Under the pieces are notes generated by a model. The model ran no database searches. It had not been told where the DNA came from and saw only the letters and a program-made list of their open reading frames with translations. The translations under genes and the position numbers were made by a program. A stretch of DNA of 42,278 nucleotides, from the NCBI GenBank assembly GCA_904377845.1, contig CAJFGR010000023.1, positions 1 through 42,278 of the forward strand. Reading direction: 5' to 3'. This stretch comes from an uncultured Ruminococcus sp. (GTDB taxonomy: Bacteria; Bacillota; Clostridia; Lachnospirales; Lachnospiraceae). Positions 15,035-24,049 of this stretch are shown one piece after another (the stretch's first letter is position 1; each line of letters starts with the position of its first letter).

Positions 15035-15712
15035 ATGCAGGGTTTAGATTTCCGCAGAAAGAGGAGAAACAGTAATAACAGAAAACAAACCAGACCGCGC
15101 AGATCCAGGAGAAGGGCAGTACGCGGAGGGCTTCATTTTGAGAATGGGAAAGAGCCGCTGCATTTTGCGCAGGAGAAGTTCCGTCCTGACAGAGCGGGGG
15201 CAAAAGATATCGTTATATGGACCGTCGAGATCCTGATTGTCTGTATGCTGGCGGTTTTTCTTGTTGCGGCTTTCGGACAGAGAGTGAGCACTGCCGGAGA
15301 TTCTATGGCACCCGCGCTCAGGAACGGAGATGTCCTTTTGATTAACCGGGCGGTCTACCATATTAAAAGTCCTGCGCGAGGAGATATTATCGCTTTCAGG
15401 CAGGAGGAAAACGGGCATTTTTCTGTTAAGAGAATCGTCGGACTTCCCGGCGAGACAGTGCAGATTTCAGAGGGGAAGATTCTTATTGACGGCGAAGAGA
15501 TGACCGAGGATATTTATGTGTCTGACATTGAATACGCCGGAGAAGCAGAACAGCCGGTGAAACTCGGCGATGACGAGTATTTTGTTATCGGGGACAATCA
15601 TGCTGCAAGCGATGACAGCAGACTTCCGGGCATCGGCGCTGTAAGCAGGGACGAGATCTACGGAGAAGCGTGGTTTGTTGCAAGCCCCGGTGATGATTTC
15701 GGATTTATTTAA
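15035..15712 (+). CDS. lepB: Signal peptidase I (first copy, Arg-rich N-terminus)
   Basis: A 225-residue type I signal peptidase that removes signal peptides outside the membrane. Residues 1-55 are an unusually basic cytoplasmic tail rich in Arg and Asn. A transmembrane helix follows at about 58-80, then Ser90 in AGDSMAP and Lys132 in SVKRIVGLPGE form the Ser-Lys dyad. GDNHAASDDSR is the C-terminal family box. It is followed 11 bases later by rbgA. A second signal peptidase lies beyond rbgA, so the two may differ in substrate. Confidence 0.92.
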   Translation: MQGLDFRRKRRNSNNRKQTRPRRSRRRAVRGGLHFENGKEPLHFAQEKFRPDRAGAKDIVIWTVEILIVCMLAVFLVAAFGQRVSTAGDSMAPALRNGDVLLINRAVYHIKSPARGDIIAFRQEENGHFSVKRIVGLPGETVQISEGKILIDGEEMTEDIYVSDIEYAGEAEQPVKLGDDEYFVIGDNHAASDDSRLPGIGAVSRDEIYGEAWFVASPGDDFGFI

Positions 15713-15723
15713 GGAGGAGAAAG

Positions 15724-16581
15724 ATGCATTTTCAGTGGTATCCGGGACATATGACGAAAGCCCGGCGGATGATGCAGGAAAATATAAAGCTGATTGATCT
15801 GATTATTGAACTGGTGGATGCGAGAATTCCGCTTTCCAGCAGAAATCCGGATATTGATGATCTGGGCAAAGGAAAGGCGCGCCTGATCCTTTTGAATAAA
15901 GCGGATCTGGCGGAAGACCGTTTGAATGATGTCTGGATAGAATATTTTAAAGAAAGAGGCTATTCCGCCGTTAAAGTAAATTCGAAGAAGGGCGGAGGAA
16001 TCAAATCGATTCAGTCTGTTATTCAGGAGGCGTGCAGAGAAAAGACAGAACGTGACCGGAAAAGAGGAATTCTGAACAGACCTGTACGGGCCATGGTGGT
16101 CGGGATTCCGAATGTAGGCAAATCTACATTTATTAATGCCCTTGCAGGAAAAGCCTGCACCAAAACGGGAAATAAGCCGGGGGTAACGAAGGGAAAACAG
16201 TGGATCCGGCTGAATAAAAGTGTAGAACTTCTTGATACGCCGGGAATTCTCTGGCCGAAATTCGAAGATCAGGAAGTGGGGCTTAAGCTTGCGTTTATCG
16301 GTTCGATTAAGGATGAGATCCTGCAGACAGAGGAACTTGCCGCAGAGCTGGTTAAGTTTATGACAAAATTCTATCCGGGGGTATTGGAAGAAAAATATGA
16401 TATCCCGGAACCTTCAGACGGATATAAATGTCTGACGGATATTGCGAAGAGCAGACACTGTCTTGTGCGGGGCAGCGAATTAGATACAGAGAAAGCGGCC
16501 TCTATCCTTCTGGATGATTTCCGGGGAGGCAGACTGGGACGGATTACGCTTGAGACGCCGGAAGAGCAGCAGACGATATAA
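15724..16581 (+). CDS. rbgA: Ribosome biogenesis GTPase RbgA (YlqF)
   Basis: A 285-residue circularly permuted GTPase required for late 50S assembly. The motif order is G4 (LNKADL, near residue 58), then G1 (GIPNVGKSTFINAL, about 128-141), then G3 (DTPG, near 175). The N-terminal signature MHFQWYPGHMTKARRMM and the C-terminal helical domain are present. AAGGAGGAGAAAG precedes the ATG. Shares an operon with both signal peptidase genes. Confidence 0.95.
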   Translation: MHFQWYPGHMTKARRMMQENIKLIDLIIELVDARIPLSSRNPDIDDLGKGKARLILLNKADLAEDRLNDVWIEYFKERGYSAVKVNSKKGGGIKSIQSVIQEACREKTERDRKRGILNRPVRAMVVGIPNVGKSTFINALAGKACTKTGNKPGVTKGKQWIRLNKSVELLDTPGILWPKFEDQEVGLKLAFIGSIKDEILQTEELAAELVKFMTKFYPGVLEEKYDIPEPSDGYKCLTDIAKSRHCLVRGSELDTEKAASILLDDFRGGRLGRITLETPEEQQTI

Positions 16582-16638
16582 AGCGCAGGTGCGGCGGATT
16601 ATGACCAGAATACAGATACGGCAGGAAAGGCGGCATAT

Positions 16639-17175
16639 ATGAAAGGCATTATAAAAGAACTTTTGGGATGGATTGTATTTATATTCATTGTAATAGCGGC
16701 ATCCTATCTCGTTGTTACTTATGTGGGGCAGAGAACGGAAGTGAGCGGATCTTCTATGGAAACGACGCTTTCCGACGGAGATCAGCTCATTGTAGATAAA
16801 ATATCCTATCGTTTCCGTGATCCGAGCCGTTATGATATTGTTGTGTTCCCTTATCGTTATGAGGAGAATACATATTATATTAAGAGAATAATCGGACTTC
16901 CCGGTGAGACAGTGCAGATTGTGGACGGCGTCGTCTGGATCAACGGCCAGCCCCTGCACGAGCATTACGGAAATGAAGTGATCGAGGATCCGGGACTTGC
17001 AGCGGAACCCATTACTCTTGGCGATGACGAATATTTTGTCCTCGGCGATAACCGTAATAACAGTCAGGACAGCCGGGCGGCAAATGTAGGACTGATACAC
17101 AGAAATGAACTGCTTGGACGTGCATGGGTGAGAATCTGGCCGTTTAGCGAGTTCGGAGTGATTAAACATGAGTAA
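16639..17175 (+). CDS. lepB: Signal peptidase I (second copy)
   Basis: A 178-residue signal peptidase I. It has a short cytoplasmic start, one transmembrane helix (about residues 9-28), Ser39 in GSSMETTL, Lys82 in YIKRIIGLPGETV and the GDNRNNSQDSR box. It is shorter than the copy at 15.0 kb, because it lacks the basic tail. Its last eight bases overlap the rnhB start, so translation is coupled. Confidence 0.93.
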   Translation: MKGIIKELLGWIVFIFIVIAASYLVVTYVGQRTEVSGSSMETTLSDGDQLIVDKISYRFRDPSRYDIVVFPYRYEENTYYIKRIIGLPGETVQIVDGVVWINGQPLHEHYGNEVIEDPGLAAEPITLGDDEYFVLGDNRNNSQDSRAANVGLIHRNELLGRAWVRIWPFSEFGVIKHE

Positions 17176-17941
17176 CAGTATTGCACAGATCAGATCAGAG
17201 TTTGAACAGTCACCGGAGAGTAAATGGAGCTCTCTGTATGAAAAATATAGTGCAGATGGCCGTTCTGGAGTGAAAAAGATAATCCAAAAATTTCAAAAGA
17301 AGGAAAAAGATTTACAAAAAGAGCGGGAACGTCTCACTTTAATGAGAAAATATGAAGAACAGTATAAAGAATATCATATGATCTGCGGAATAGACGAGGC
17401 GGGAAGAGGTCCGCTGGCGGGACCTGTTGTGGCCGGCGCTGTTATACTTCCGGCGGACTGTGAAATTCTCTATCTGAACGATTCAAAAAAACTTTCTGCA
17501 GCCAGAAGAGAACAGCTCTATGATGAGATTATGGAGAAGGCGTCTGCTGTGGGAATCGGTATGGCTTCTCCGGCCAGAATTGATGAGATAAATATCCTTC
17601 AGGCCACCTATGAAGCGATGCGCGCCGCTGTGGAAGATCTGGGCGTAAAGCCGGATATTCTGTTAAATGATGCGGTAACCATTCCGGAGATAACGATTCC
17701 GCAGGTGCCGATTATAAAAGGGGACGCAAAGAGCGTGTCTATTGCGGCGGCAAGTATTATCGCGAAAGTAACAAGGGATCGTCTGATGATACAGTATGAT
17801 GAAATACTTCCGGAATACGGATTTGCCAGACATAAAGGGTATGGATCAAAGGAACACATTGAGGCGATCCGCAGACTGGGACCATCTCCCATACATAGGC
17901 GAACATTTATAAAAAATTTTATGGGCAGCGGTGAAAAATGA
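17168..17941 (+). CDS. rnhB: Ribonuclease HII
   Basis: A 257-residue RNase HII that cuts RNA in RNA-DNA hybrids and removes misincorporated ribonucleotides. The acidic active site is visible in GIDEAGRGPLAGPVV (Asp76, Glu77) and in later Asp residues of the LLNDAV and ASIIAKVTRDR segments. An N-terminal extension of about 70 residues, mostly charged and helical, precedes the catalytic domain, as in B. subtilis RnhB. The C-terminus KGYGSKEHIEAIRRLGPSPIHR is typical. Confidence 0.95.
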   Translation: MSNSIAQIRSEFEQSPESKWSSLYEKYSADGRSGVKKIIQKFQKKEKDLQKERERLTLMRKYEEQYKEYHMICGIDEAGRGPLAGPVVAGAVILPADCEILYLNDSKKLSAARREQLYDEIMEKASAVGIGMASPARIDEINILQATYEAMRAAVEDLGVKPDILLNDAVTIPEITIPQVPIIKGDAKSVSIAAASIIAKVTRDRLMIQYDEILPEYGFARHKGYGSKEHIEAIRRLGPSPIHRRTFIKNFMGSGEK

Positions 17942-17982
17942 TTTTATGCAGGCGCGCTGTACCGCGCGTCGGAGGATGACCT

Positions 17983-18360
17983 ATGACGGCAGGCAGAGAA
18001 AACCGGAGGCAGACCGGGGCTGTTTACGAGCGTGCAGCCGGTCATTATCTTGAAAAGCTCGGATATGAAATACTGGAATATAATTACAGGTGCAGGGTGG
18101 GCGAGATTGATATTGTTGCCAGAGACGGTGAGTATATGGTATTCTGCGAAGTGAAGTACCGCTCGGACAACCGAAAGGGAAATCCTCTGGAGGCGGTTGA
18201 CGGAAGAAAACAGCAGACGATTTTCCGGTGTGCAATGTACTATCTGACAGAAAATCATTTGCCTGATGTTCCCTGCCGCTTTGACGTGATCGGAATAGAC
18301 GGCGTCAGCGGTATGAAAGAACCTGAGATTACATATATTAAAAATGCGTTTACCGGATGA
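17983..18360 (+). CDS. YraN family (UPF0102) endonuclease-like protein
   Basis: A 125-residue UPF0102 protein with a predicted Holliday-junction-resolvase-like PD-(D/E)XK fold: G.VYERAAGHYLEKLGYEILEYNYRCRVGEIDIVARD and FCEVKYR give the E..E-ID..E-K active-site pattern. Biological role is not well defined. The gene is placed after rnhB, as in many Firmicutes. CGGAGGATGACCT precedes the ATG; the end overlaps the upstream region of pgeF. Confidence 0.9.
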   Translation: MTAGRENRRQTGAVYERAAGHYLEKLGYEILEYNYRCRVGEIDIVARDGEYMVFCEVKYRSDNRKGNPLEAVDGRKQQTIFRCAMYYLTENHLPDVPCRFDVIGIDGVSGMKEPEITYIKNAFTG

Positions 18361-18394
18361 GCCCGGAAATGCGGGAAAACAGCGAGGTGCGGAC

Positions 18395-19246
18395 ATGAGT
18401 CTGGGGCTGGTTTATAAGAATAAAAAACATATATTTGATGAGATAGAAAAAGAGACGCCATATCTGTCGTACCCTCTTTTTGAGGATACAGGGCTGGTAA
18501 ATCAGGGGTTTTCTACACGGCTGGGCGGAGTCAGCAAAGGATATTATGCATCCCTGAATCTTAGTTTTGACCGGGGCGACAGGAAGGAAGCGGTGGCGGA
18601 GAACTTCCGGCGTATCGGAAACGCCATAGGGGTGCGCTGCGAAGATATGGTTCTCTCAAAGCAGACACATACAACGAATGTGCGGATTGTGACAGAGGAA
18701 GACCGGGGAAAAGGAATCGTCAGAGACCGTGATTATACAGATGTGGATGGACTTGTTACAGATGTACCGGGGCTCTGTCTTGTGACGACTTATGCGGACT
18801 GCGTTCCTCTCTATTTTGTGGATCCGGTCAGGAAAGTGATCGGTCTGAGCCATTCGGGATGGAGAGGGACGGTGGGGAAGATAGGCAGAAAGACTGTTGA
18901 ACTAATGCACAGCAGATTCGGATCTGATCCCGGAGATATTCTGGCGGCGGTAGGGCCATCTGTCTGTATGGAATGTTATGAAGTCAGTTACGATGTGATC
19001 GGCAGGTTTAAAGAAAGTTTTGATGAAAAATACTGGGATCAACTTTTTTATGAAAAGCCGGATGGAAAATATCAGCTTGATCTCTGGAGGGCCAATGAGT
19101 TGATTTTTCTCGAGTCGGGAATTGATCCGGAGCATATCGCTGTAACGAATGTGTGCACACATTGCAACAGTAAAATACTGTATTCCCACCGTGCATCGGG
19201 GGACAGAAGAGGAAATCTCTGTGCATTTCTTGCATTAAAGAAATGA
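18395..19246 (+). CDS. pgeF: Peptidoglycan editing factor PgeF (laccase-domain family)
   Basis: A 283-residue YfiH/PgeF protein, once called polyphenol oxidase. It removes wrongly incorporated amino acids from UDP-MurNAc precursors. Metal or active-site ligands are visible as KQTHTTNV, TYADCVPLYF and LSHSGWRGTVG, with AAVGPSVCMECYEV further on. The start is ATG 18395 with GCGAGGTGCGGAC upstream, not the earlier in-frame ATG at 18344 inside yraN. Confidence 0.9.
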   Translation: MSLGLVYKNKKHIFDEIEKETPYLSYPLFEDTGLVNQGFSTRLGGVSKGYYASLNLSFDRGDRKEAVAENFRRIGNAIGVRCEDMVLSKQTHTTNVRIVTEEDRGKGIVRDRDYTDVDGLVTDVPGLCLVTTYADCVPLYFVDPVRKVIGLSHSGWRGTVGKIGRKTVELMHSRFGSDPGDILAAVGPSVCMECYEVSYDVIGRFKESFDEKYWDQLFYEKPDGKYQLDLWRANELIFLESGIDPEHIAVTNVCTHCNSKILYSHRASGDRRGNLCAFLALKK

Positions 19247-19305
19247 CAGTTAATGAAAAAGTATTTAAAGTGATAATTAAGAGTTCAAACTGGAGGTGTC
19301 AGACT

Positions 19306-20292
19306 ATGATCCGTAATTTGTTGCAGGTGGGGGTCTATATTGCGGCTGCCGCATCGGGCCTGACTGATGTGACAGACGATTCGGTCAGCGATGTGATTGA
19401 TTCGGCGGCAGAGGCGACGACTGAGGCGGCGCAGGAAGTAAATCAGTTCGTGCAGTTTGTTCAGGATAATATTCCGAACTTAATCGGTTTCGGGATCAAG
19501 GTTATACTTGCTCTTGTTTTTTTCTTCCTCGGAGGAAAGATAATCAAGTGGCTGAGGAAGATTGTGCACAGGTCTTTTGAACGCACGAATGTGGATGCGG
19601 GCGTGGTTCAGTTTGTGGATTCCATGATGAAATTCGGTCTCTATGCTCTGCTGATTTTTATGATTGCGACAAATTTCGGGATTGAGTCATCCTCAATTGC
19701 AGCATTGATTGCATCTGCAGGTGTTGCGGTCGGTCTCGCATTGCAGGGAAGTCTTTCAAATTTTGCCGGAGGTATCCTGATCCTGCTGCTTAAGCCGTTT
19801 GCAGTCGGAGATTATATTATTGTGACTCAGGAGGGGATCGAGGGAACAGTAAAAGAAATTCAGATCTTTTACACAAAACTGGCAACTGTGGATAACCAGA
19901 CTGTCGTTGTGCCCAACAGTATCCTGACGAGCAACAGTCTGACCAATGTGACAGCAAGGCCGGAGCGCCAGCTTGATCTTAAGGTAGGTATTGATTATGA
20001 TTCGGATCTGAAGGAAGCCAAGAAGCTGATTGAAGATATGCTGTACAGTGATCCGAGCGTCATACAGGATGAGGAGATTAAGGTATTCGTGGATTCACTG
20101 GGTGACAGTGCCGTAATGATCGGGCTGAGAGCATGGGTGAAGACGGAAGAATACTGGGCGACCAGATGGCGTCTGACTGAACAGATCAAACTTACATTTG
20201 ATGAGGCGGGAATTGAAATTCCATATAACCATATTACGGTGCACATGAAGTCGGATGAAAAAAACGGTGCAAAAAGTCAGGATCTGTTTTAA
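19306..20292 (+). CDS. Small-conductance mechanosensitive channel (MscS family)
   Basis: A 328-residue MscS-like channel that relieves turgor on osmotic downshock. A soluble N-terminal stretch rich in Asp, Glu and Ala is followed by membrane helices near residues 65-85 and 110-130. The pore helix is the Gly/Ala-rich ALIASAGVAVGLALQGSLSN, then comes the beta domain (GDYIIVTQEGIEGTVKEI) and a C-terminal domain. ATG 19306 is preceded by TGGAGGTGTCAGACT; the in-frame ATG at 19243 lacks one. Confidence 0.9.
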   Translation: MIRNLLQVGVYIAAAASGLTDVTDDSVSDVIDSAAEATTEAAQEVNQFVQFVQDNIPNLIGFGIKVILALVFFFLGGKIIKWLRKIVHRSFERTNVDAGVVQFVDSMMKFGLYALLIFMIATNFGIESSSIAALIASAGVAVGLALQGSLSNFAGGILILLLKPFAVGDYIIVTQEGIEGTVKEIQIFYTKLATVDNQTVVVPNSILTSNSLTNVTARPERQLDLKVGIDYDSDLKEAKKLIEDMLYSDPSVIQDEEIKVFVDSLGDSAVMIGLRAWVKTEEYWATRWRLTEQIKLTFDEAGIEIPYNHITVHMKSDEKNGAKSQDLF

Positions 20293-20299
20293 AAAACAG

Positions 20300-20328
20300 T
20301 TGAAATTTCTGCGGAAAAGAGATATAAT
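20300..20328 (+). promoter_or_regulatory. tRNA-Thr promoter
   Basis: TTGAAA (20300-20305), a 17-base spacer and a perfect TATAAT (20323-20328), 32 bases before the tRNA. Confidence 0.75.
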
Positions 20329-20359
20329 AGCAAAGGCTCGTCAATAAGACGGGCGTTAT

Positions 20360-20432
20360 GCCGGAATAGCTCAGTCGGTAGAGCACTTCACTCGTAATGA
20401 AGGGGTCGTCAGTTCAAGTCTGATTTCCGGCT
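20360..20432 (+). tRNA. tRNA-Thr, anticodon CGU
   Basis: A 73-base cloverleaf. The acceptor stem pairs GCCGGAA with TTCCGGC, with a T discriminator. The D-arm is AGCTC..GAGC. The anticodon arm CTTCA-CTCGTAA-TGAAG gives anticodon CGU, reading ACG. The T-arm contains GTTCAAGTC. The 3' CCA is not encoded. Its own promoter and a strong terminator flank it, so it is transcribed alone. Confidence 0.95.
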
Positions 20433-20440
20433 TTATCAAT

Positions 20441-20475
20441 AAAGGCGCAATCCCTTGACGGGGGTTGCGCCTTTT
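20441..20475 (+). terminator. tRNA-Thr terminator
   Basis: AAAGGCGCAATCCC (20441-20454) pairs with GGGGTTGCGCCTTT (from 20461), followed by a short T-run. Confidence 0.85.
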
Positions 20476-20557
20476 ATAGCAAAGCAGTGAAATACAGAAA
20501 GTCGGGAAATGTGCATACATGGAGCAGCAGCACTGTATGCATGGAAAGGAGAACAAC

Positions 20558-20953
20558 ATGAAACCATCAGAGGAAACAATACGGCTGTTTCAGAATGACC
20601 GGTTTGCGACAGAAAACGGTGCGGTTATAGAAGAAGTGGATGATCACTATGCAAAATGCAGTCTGATGATTGAGGACAGGCATCGCAACGCCATGGGAGC
20701 GGTAATGGGAGGAGTCTATTTTACCCTTGCTGATTTTGCATTGGCAGTGGCAAGCAACTGGCAGAAGATGGGAAATGTTTCGTTGAATTCCGAGATTACA
20801 TATCTGACGCCTGCTAAAGGGAACAAGCTGACTGCAGAGGCGGTCTGTGTCAAAAACGGAAGAACGACGGGATATTACAGGATTGATATAAAAGATGATG
20901 AGGGAAATCTAGCAGCGGCGGTTACATCTACAACATACTGCGTGGCAAAATAA
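20558..20953 (+). CDS. PaaI family thioesterase (hotdog fold)
   Basis: A 131-residue single-domain hotdog thioesterase. The N-terminal helix and the HRNAMGAVMGGVYFTLADFALAVASN segment, with the active-site Asp, are typical of PaaI/YbgC-like acyl-CoA thioesterases, followed by NSEITYLTPAKGNKLTAEA. ATG 20558 has AAAGGAGAACAAC upstream; the in-frame start at 20519 does not. The substrate is unknown. Confidence 0.85.
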   Translation: MKPSEETIRLFQNDRFATENGAVIEEVDDHYAKCSLMIEDRHRNAMGAVMGGVYFTLADFALAVASNWQKMGNVSLNSEITYLTPAKGNKLTAEAVCVKNGRTTGYYRIDIKDDEGNLAAAVTSTTYCVAK

Positions 20954-21022
20954 GGACTTTTACGGAAGAGATGTTTTGGTGACAGTACAAAGTATTTGCG
21001 AAGAAAGGGGATATTAAAGCAT

Positions 21023-22147
21023 ATGGAAAAGTCAAAAGTATTTTTTACGGATATGCGTGCTCTTCCAGGCACAAACCTTCCGGACAAATTAAAAAAACTG
21101 ATCCGCAAAGCGGGAATCGGTGGGATTGATTTCGAAAAGAAGATGACTGCAATCAAGATTCACTTCGGAGAGCCGGGAAATCTTTCTTTCCTGCGTCCGA
21201 ACTATGCGAAAGCAGTGGCAGATGTAGTGAAAGAGCTGGGCGGGCGTCCGTTTCTGACGGACTGCAATACACTCTATGTCGGCAGAAGAAAGGATGCGCT
21301 TGAACACTTGAGTGCCGCATATGAAAACGGGTTTAATCTTCTCTCTACAGGATGTCATATTATCATCGGAGACGGACTGAAAGGAACCGACGACGTCAGC
21401 ATCCCTGTGGAGGGCGGAACCCTGGTTAAAGAAGCCAAGATCGGAAAGGCCATTATGGACGCAGATGTGTTTATCAGTCTTTCGCATTTTAAAGGTCATG
21501 AGATGACAGGATTCGGGGGATGCTTCAAAAATATCGGTATGGGCTGCGGAAGCCGTGCGGGAAAGATGGAGCAGCACAACAGCGGAAAGCCATCGGTTGA
21601 TCAGTCTGTCTGCGTGGGATGCCGCGTCTGTTCCAGAAACTGCGCTCATGACGCAATCTCATTCCCGGAGAGGAAAGCCTTCATCGACCATGAAAAATGT
21701 GTGGGATGCGGCCGATGTCTCGGAGCCTGTAATTTTGATGCTATTTATAATGAAAATTCTTCAGCGGTAAAGGAATTGAACATCAAGATGGCAGAGTACA
21801 CGAAGGCTGTTGTGTCGGGACGTCCGGCATTTCATATCAGTCTGGTGATTGACGTATCGCCTTACTGTGACTGCCACCCTGAAAATGATGTTCCGATCCT
21901 GCCGGATGTGGGAATGTTTGCAAGCTTTGACCCGGTGGCTCTGGATCAGGCCTGTGCCGATGCGTGCAATGCACAGCAGCCGGTGAGGGGGAGTCTTCTG
22001 GATGAACATATCCACGAGGAGGGCTTCTGCGATCACCACGACCATTTCACGAATACTACACCGGAGAGTGAGTGGGAGACCTGTCTTGCCCACGCGGAGG
22101 AGATCGGTCTGGGCAGCAGGGAGTATGAATTGATCGAGGTGAAGTAA
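21023..22147 (+). CDS. DUF362 protein with two 4Fe-4S clusters
   Basis: A 374-residue cytoplasmic protein. Residues 1-180 are the DUF362 domain (IKIHFGEPGNLSFLRP, LTDCNTLYVGRRKDA, ISLSHFKGHEMTGFGGCFKNIGMG). They are followed by a ferredoxin module with two cluster motifs, CVGCRVCSRNC and CVGCGRCLGAC, and a C-terminal part of the same DUF362 fold. DUF362 proteins are widespread in anaerobes and their reaction is not settled; electron transfer is inferred from the clusters. ATG 21023 is chosen; AAAGGGGA lies somewhat far upstream. Confidence 0.88.
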   Translation: MEKSKVFFTDMRALPGTNLPDKLKKLIRKAGIGGIDFEKKMTAIKIHFGEPGNLSFLRPNYAKAVADVVKELGGRPFLTDCNTLYVGRRKDALEHLSAAYENGFNLLSTGCHIIIGDGLKGTDDVSIPVEGGTLVKEAKIGKAIMDADVFISLSHFKGHEMTGFGGCFKNIGMGCGSRAGKMEQHNSGKPSVDQSVCVGCRVCSRNCAHDAISFPERKAFIDHEKCVGCGRCLGACNFDAIYNENSSAVKELNIKMAEYTKAVVSGRPAFHISLVIDVSPYCDCHPENDVPILPDVGMFASFDPVALDQACADACNAQQPVRGSLLDEHIHEEGFCDHHDHFTNTTPESEWETCLAHAEEIGLGSREYELIEVK

Positions 22148-22251
22148 GTGCTCCCGGCAAAATACTGCGATGCACCGCCGGCATGGAAAAGCGGTTTGCG
22201 GGATAAGGCGCAGTTGCATAGTGAAAAAGGAAAAAAGAGAGGAAAGTAACA

Positions 22252-23622
22252 ATGAAAAGAGAAAAATTCGGTTCCCGTATCGGGTTCATCCTCATATCAG
22301 CAGGATGCGCCATCGGGCTGGGAAATGTATGGCGTTTCCCTTACATTACAGGACAATACGGCGGCGCGGCGTTCGTGCTCATCTATCTGGTGTGTCTCGT
22401 TCTGCTGGGGCTGCCGATCATGATTATGGAGTTTTCCATCGGACGCGGCGCGGGCTGCAGTATTGCACGCGCGTTTGATAGACTGGAACCGCTGGGAACA
22501 AAATGGCACTGGTACAAATGGTTCGGCATTGCAGGAAATTATCTGCTGATGATGTTCTATACAACGATTGGCGGATGGCTGCTGATTTACCTGTTCAAGA
22601 TGGGGGCAGGCAGCTTCGAGGGTATGGATGCGTCACAGATCGAGGGGGCGTTCGGCGACCTGATGGGACAGCCGGTTCTTATGACCGTGTGTATGGCAAT
22701 TGTGGTGATCATGTGTTTCGGTATCGTAAGTCTCGGCCTTCAGAAAGGTGTGGAGGGCATTACCAAGATTATGATGGTGCTTCTGTTCATCCTTCTGATC
22801 ATCCTGGCAATCCGGTCTATTTTGCTGCCGGGCGCCGGAGCAGGACTTGAATTCTATCTTCTGCCGGACTTTGGCAAGATGAAAGAGGCGGGTATACTGG
22901 AAGTAGTATCTGCGGCCATGAATCAGTCTTTCTTTACGCTTAGCCTGGGAATCGGTGCGATGGCAATCTTCGGAAGTTATATTGATAAAAAGAGAAGGCT
23001 TGCAGGCGAGGCAGTGGCGATCACAGTGCTCGACACGTGTGTTGCCCTTATATCAGGCCTGATCATTTTCCCTGCCAGCTTTGCGTTCGGAGTAAATCCG
23101 GACAGCGGCCCGAACCTGATCTTCATCACCCTGCCGAATATCTTTAACTCCATGGCGGGCGGAAGACTCTGGGGAGCAATCTTTTTCCTCTGTATGTTCT
23201 TCGCATCGGCGTCCACGATTATCGCGGTGTTCGAGAATATTATCGCTTTCGCGATGGATCTGACCGGATGCTCCAGAGGAAAAGCAGTAGCTATCAATCT
23301 TGTGGCAATCCTGATTCTCTCTATGCCGTGCGTGCTCGGTTATAATGTGCTGAGCGGATTTGCACCGTTCGGAGAAGGATCGGCGATCCTTGATCTGGAA
23401 GACTTTATTGTAAGCAACAACCTTCTGCCGCTTGGAAGTCTTGTATATGTACTCTTCTGTACCACACGTTACGGATGGGGCTGGAAGAACTTCCTTGCCG
23501 AGGCAAATACAGGAGAAGGTCCGAAATTCCCCAAATGGGTAAGACCCTACGTAACCTTCATAGTACCCCTGATCGTAATCTTCCTGTTCATCCAGGGATA
23601 CTGGAGCAAATTTGCAGGCTAG
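22252..23622 (+). CDS. Sodium-dependent transporter, NSS/SNF family
   Basis: A 456-residue Na+-coupled symporter with about twelve transmembrane helices. Helix 1 carries the sodium-site motif ISAGCAIGLGNVWRFPYITGQYGG, and helix 2 ends MIMEFSIGRGAG. Bacterial NSS proteins of this length often import hydrophobic or aromatic amino acids; the substrate here is not known. GAGAGGAAAGTAAC precedes the ATG. A very long hairpin follows the gene. Confidence 0.9.
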   Translation: MKREKFGSRIGFILISAGCAIGLGNVWRFPYITGQYGGAAFVLIYLVCLVLLGLPIMIMEFSIGRGAGCSIARAFDRLEPLGTKWHWYKWFGIAGNYLLMMFYTTIGGWLLIYLFKMGAGSFEGMDASQIEGAFGDLMGQPVLMTVCMAIVVIMCFGIVSLGLQKGVEGITKIMMVLLFILLIILAIRSILLPGAGAGLEFYLLPDFGKMKEAGILEVVSAAMNQSFFTLSLGIGAMAIFGSYIDKKRRLAGEAVAITVLDTCVALISGLIIFPASFAFGVNPDSGPNLIFITLPNIFNSMAGGRLWGAIFFLCMFFASASTIIAVFENIIAFAMDLTGCSRGKAVAINLVAILILSMPCVLGYNVLSGFAPFGEGSAILDLEDFIVSNNLLPLGSLVYVLFCTTRYGWGWKNFLAEANTGEGPKFPKWVRPYVTFIVPLIVIFLFIQGYWSKFAG

Positions 23623-23635
23623 GCTCAAGCCGTGC

Positions 23636-23695
23636 GTCATAAAAAAGAGTATTCACATCATGCTTGCATGAATGTGGATGCTCTTTTTTTATGAC
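23636..23695. terminator. 60-base near-perfect hairpin after the NSS gene
   Basis: GTCATAAAAAAGAGTATTC.. pairs with ..GAATGTGGATGCTCTTTTTTATGAC over about 28 base pairs, with an ATGC-TT-GCAT tip. A- and T-runs within the arms give it terminator character in both directions. Its tip resembles the inner stem after bsh (ATGC-GA-GCAT). Confidence 0.8.
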
Positions 23696-23785
23696 ATAGG
23701 GCGCAGCCCGTGAGCGAGATGGAGCGCGGCCGGATCATTGAGATTGATCGGAAGCACTCCCTCTTTTATATTATACAGGGATCAG

Positions 23786-23891
23786 AATCGTTTCTTATAT
23801 AATTTCTCCACTACCCCGATCACCGCATACAGCCCCATCGCCATAATACACAGCAGCACGATCGACATGAGCAGCCAGTTCATCTTGAAAA
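23786..23891 (-). pseudogene. Orphan 3' fragment of the ABC permease gene (left edge of the cassette)
   Basis: On the minus strand this encodes FKMNWLLMSIVLLCIMAMG and the last residues VEKLYKKRF with a stop. It nearly duplicates the C-terminus of the permease at 28.1 kb (which ends VEKIYQKQF). From 23817 to 23892 there are only two differences from 28171-28246, and the innermost 52 bases are identical. The rest of the permease is absent here. It is best explained as the original gene end, cut off when the cassette arrived. Confidence 0.85.
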
Positions 23892-23977
23892 GGTGAAGGG
23901 ACAAAAAGACAAAATGACCATCGTCCGAGGAATATAGAAAGATGACAAGAATGGCGAAAAACGTTGAATGTGTCAGG

Positions 23978-24006
23978 TATACAAATTTTAATGAATACGG
24001 TATAAT
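23978..24006 (+). promoter_or_regulatory. Promoter of the MNT-HEPN operon
   Basis: TATACA (23978-23983), a 17-base spacer and TATAAT (24001-24006), about 44 bases before the MNT start. Confidence 0.6.
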
Positions 24007-24049
24007 AAAATACAAAATAAAAGGACTAAACTGAAAGAGGTGAGGTCAA

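Noticed and set aside
23782-24015. 77-residue minus-strand membrane protein
   Set aside because: Only its last ~35 residues match anything, the end of the ABC permease; the start is in cassette sequence without a binding site. Treated as a gene fragment.
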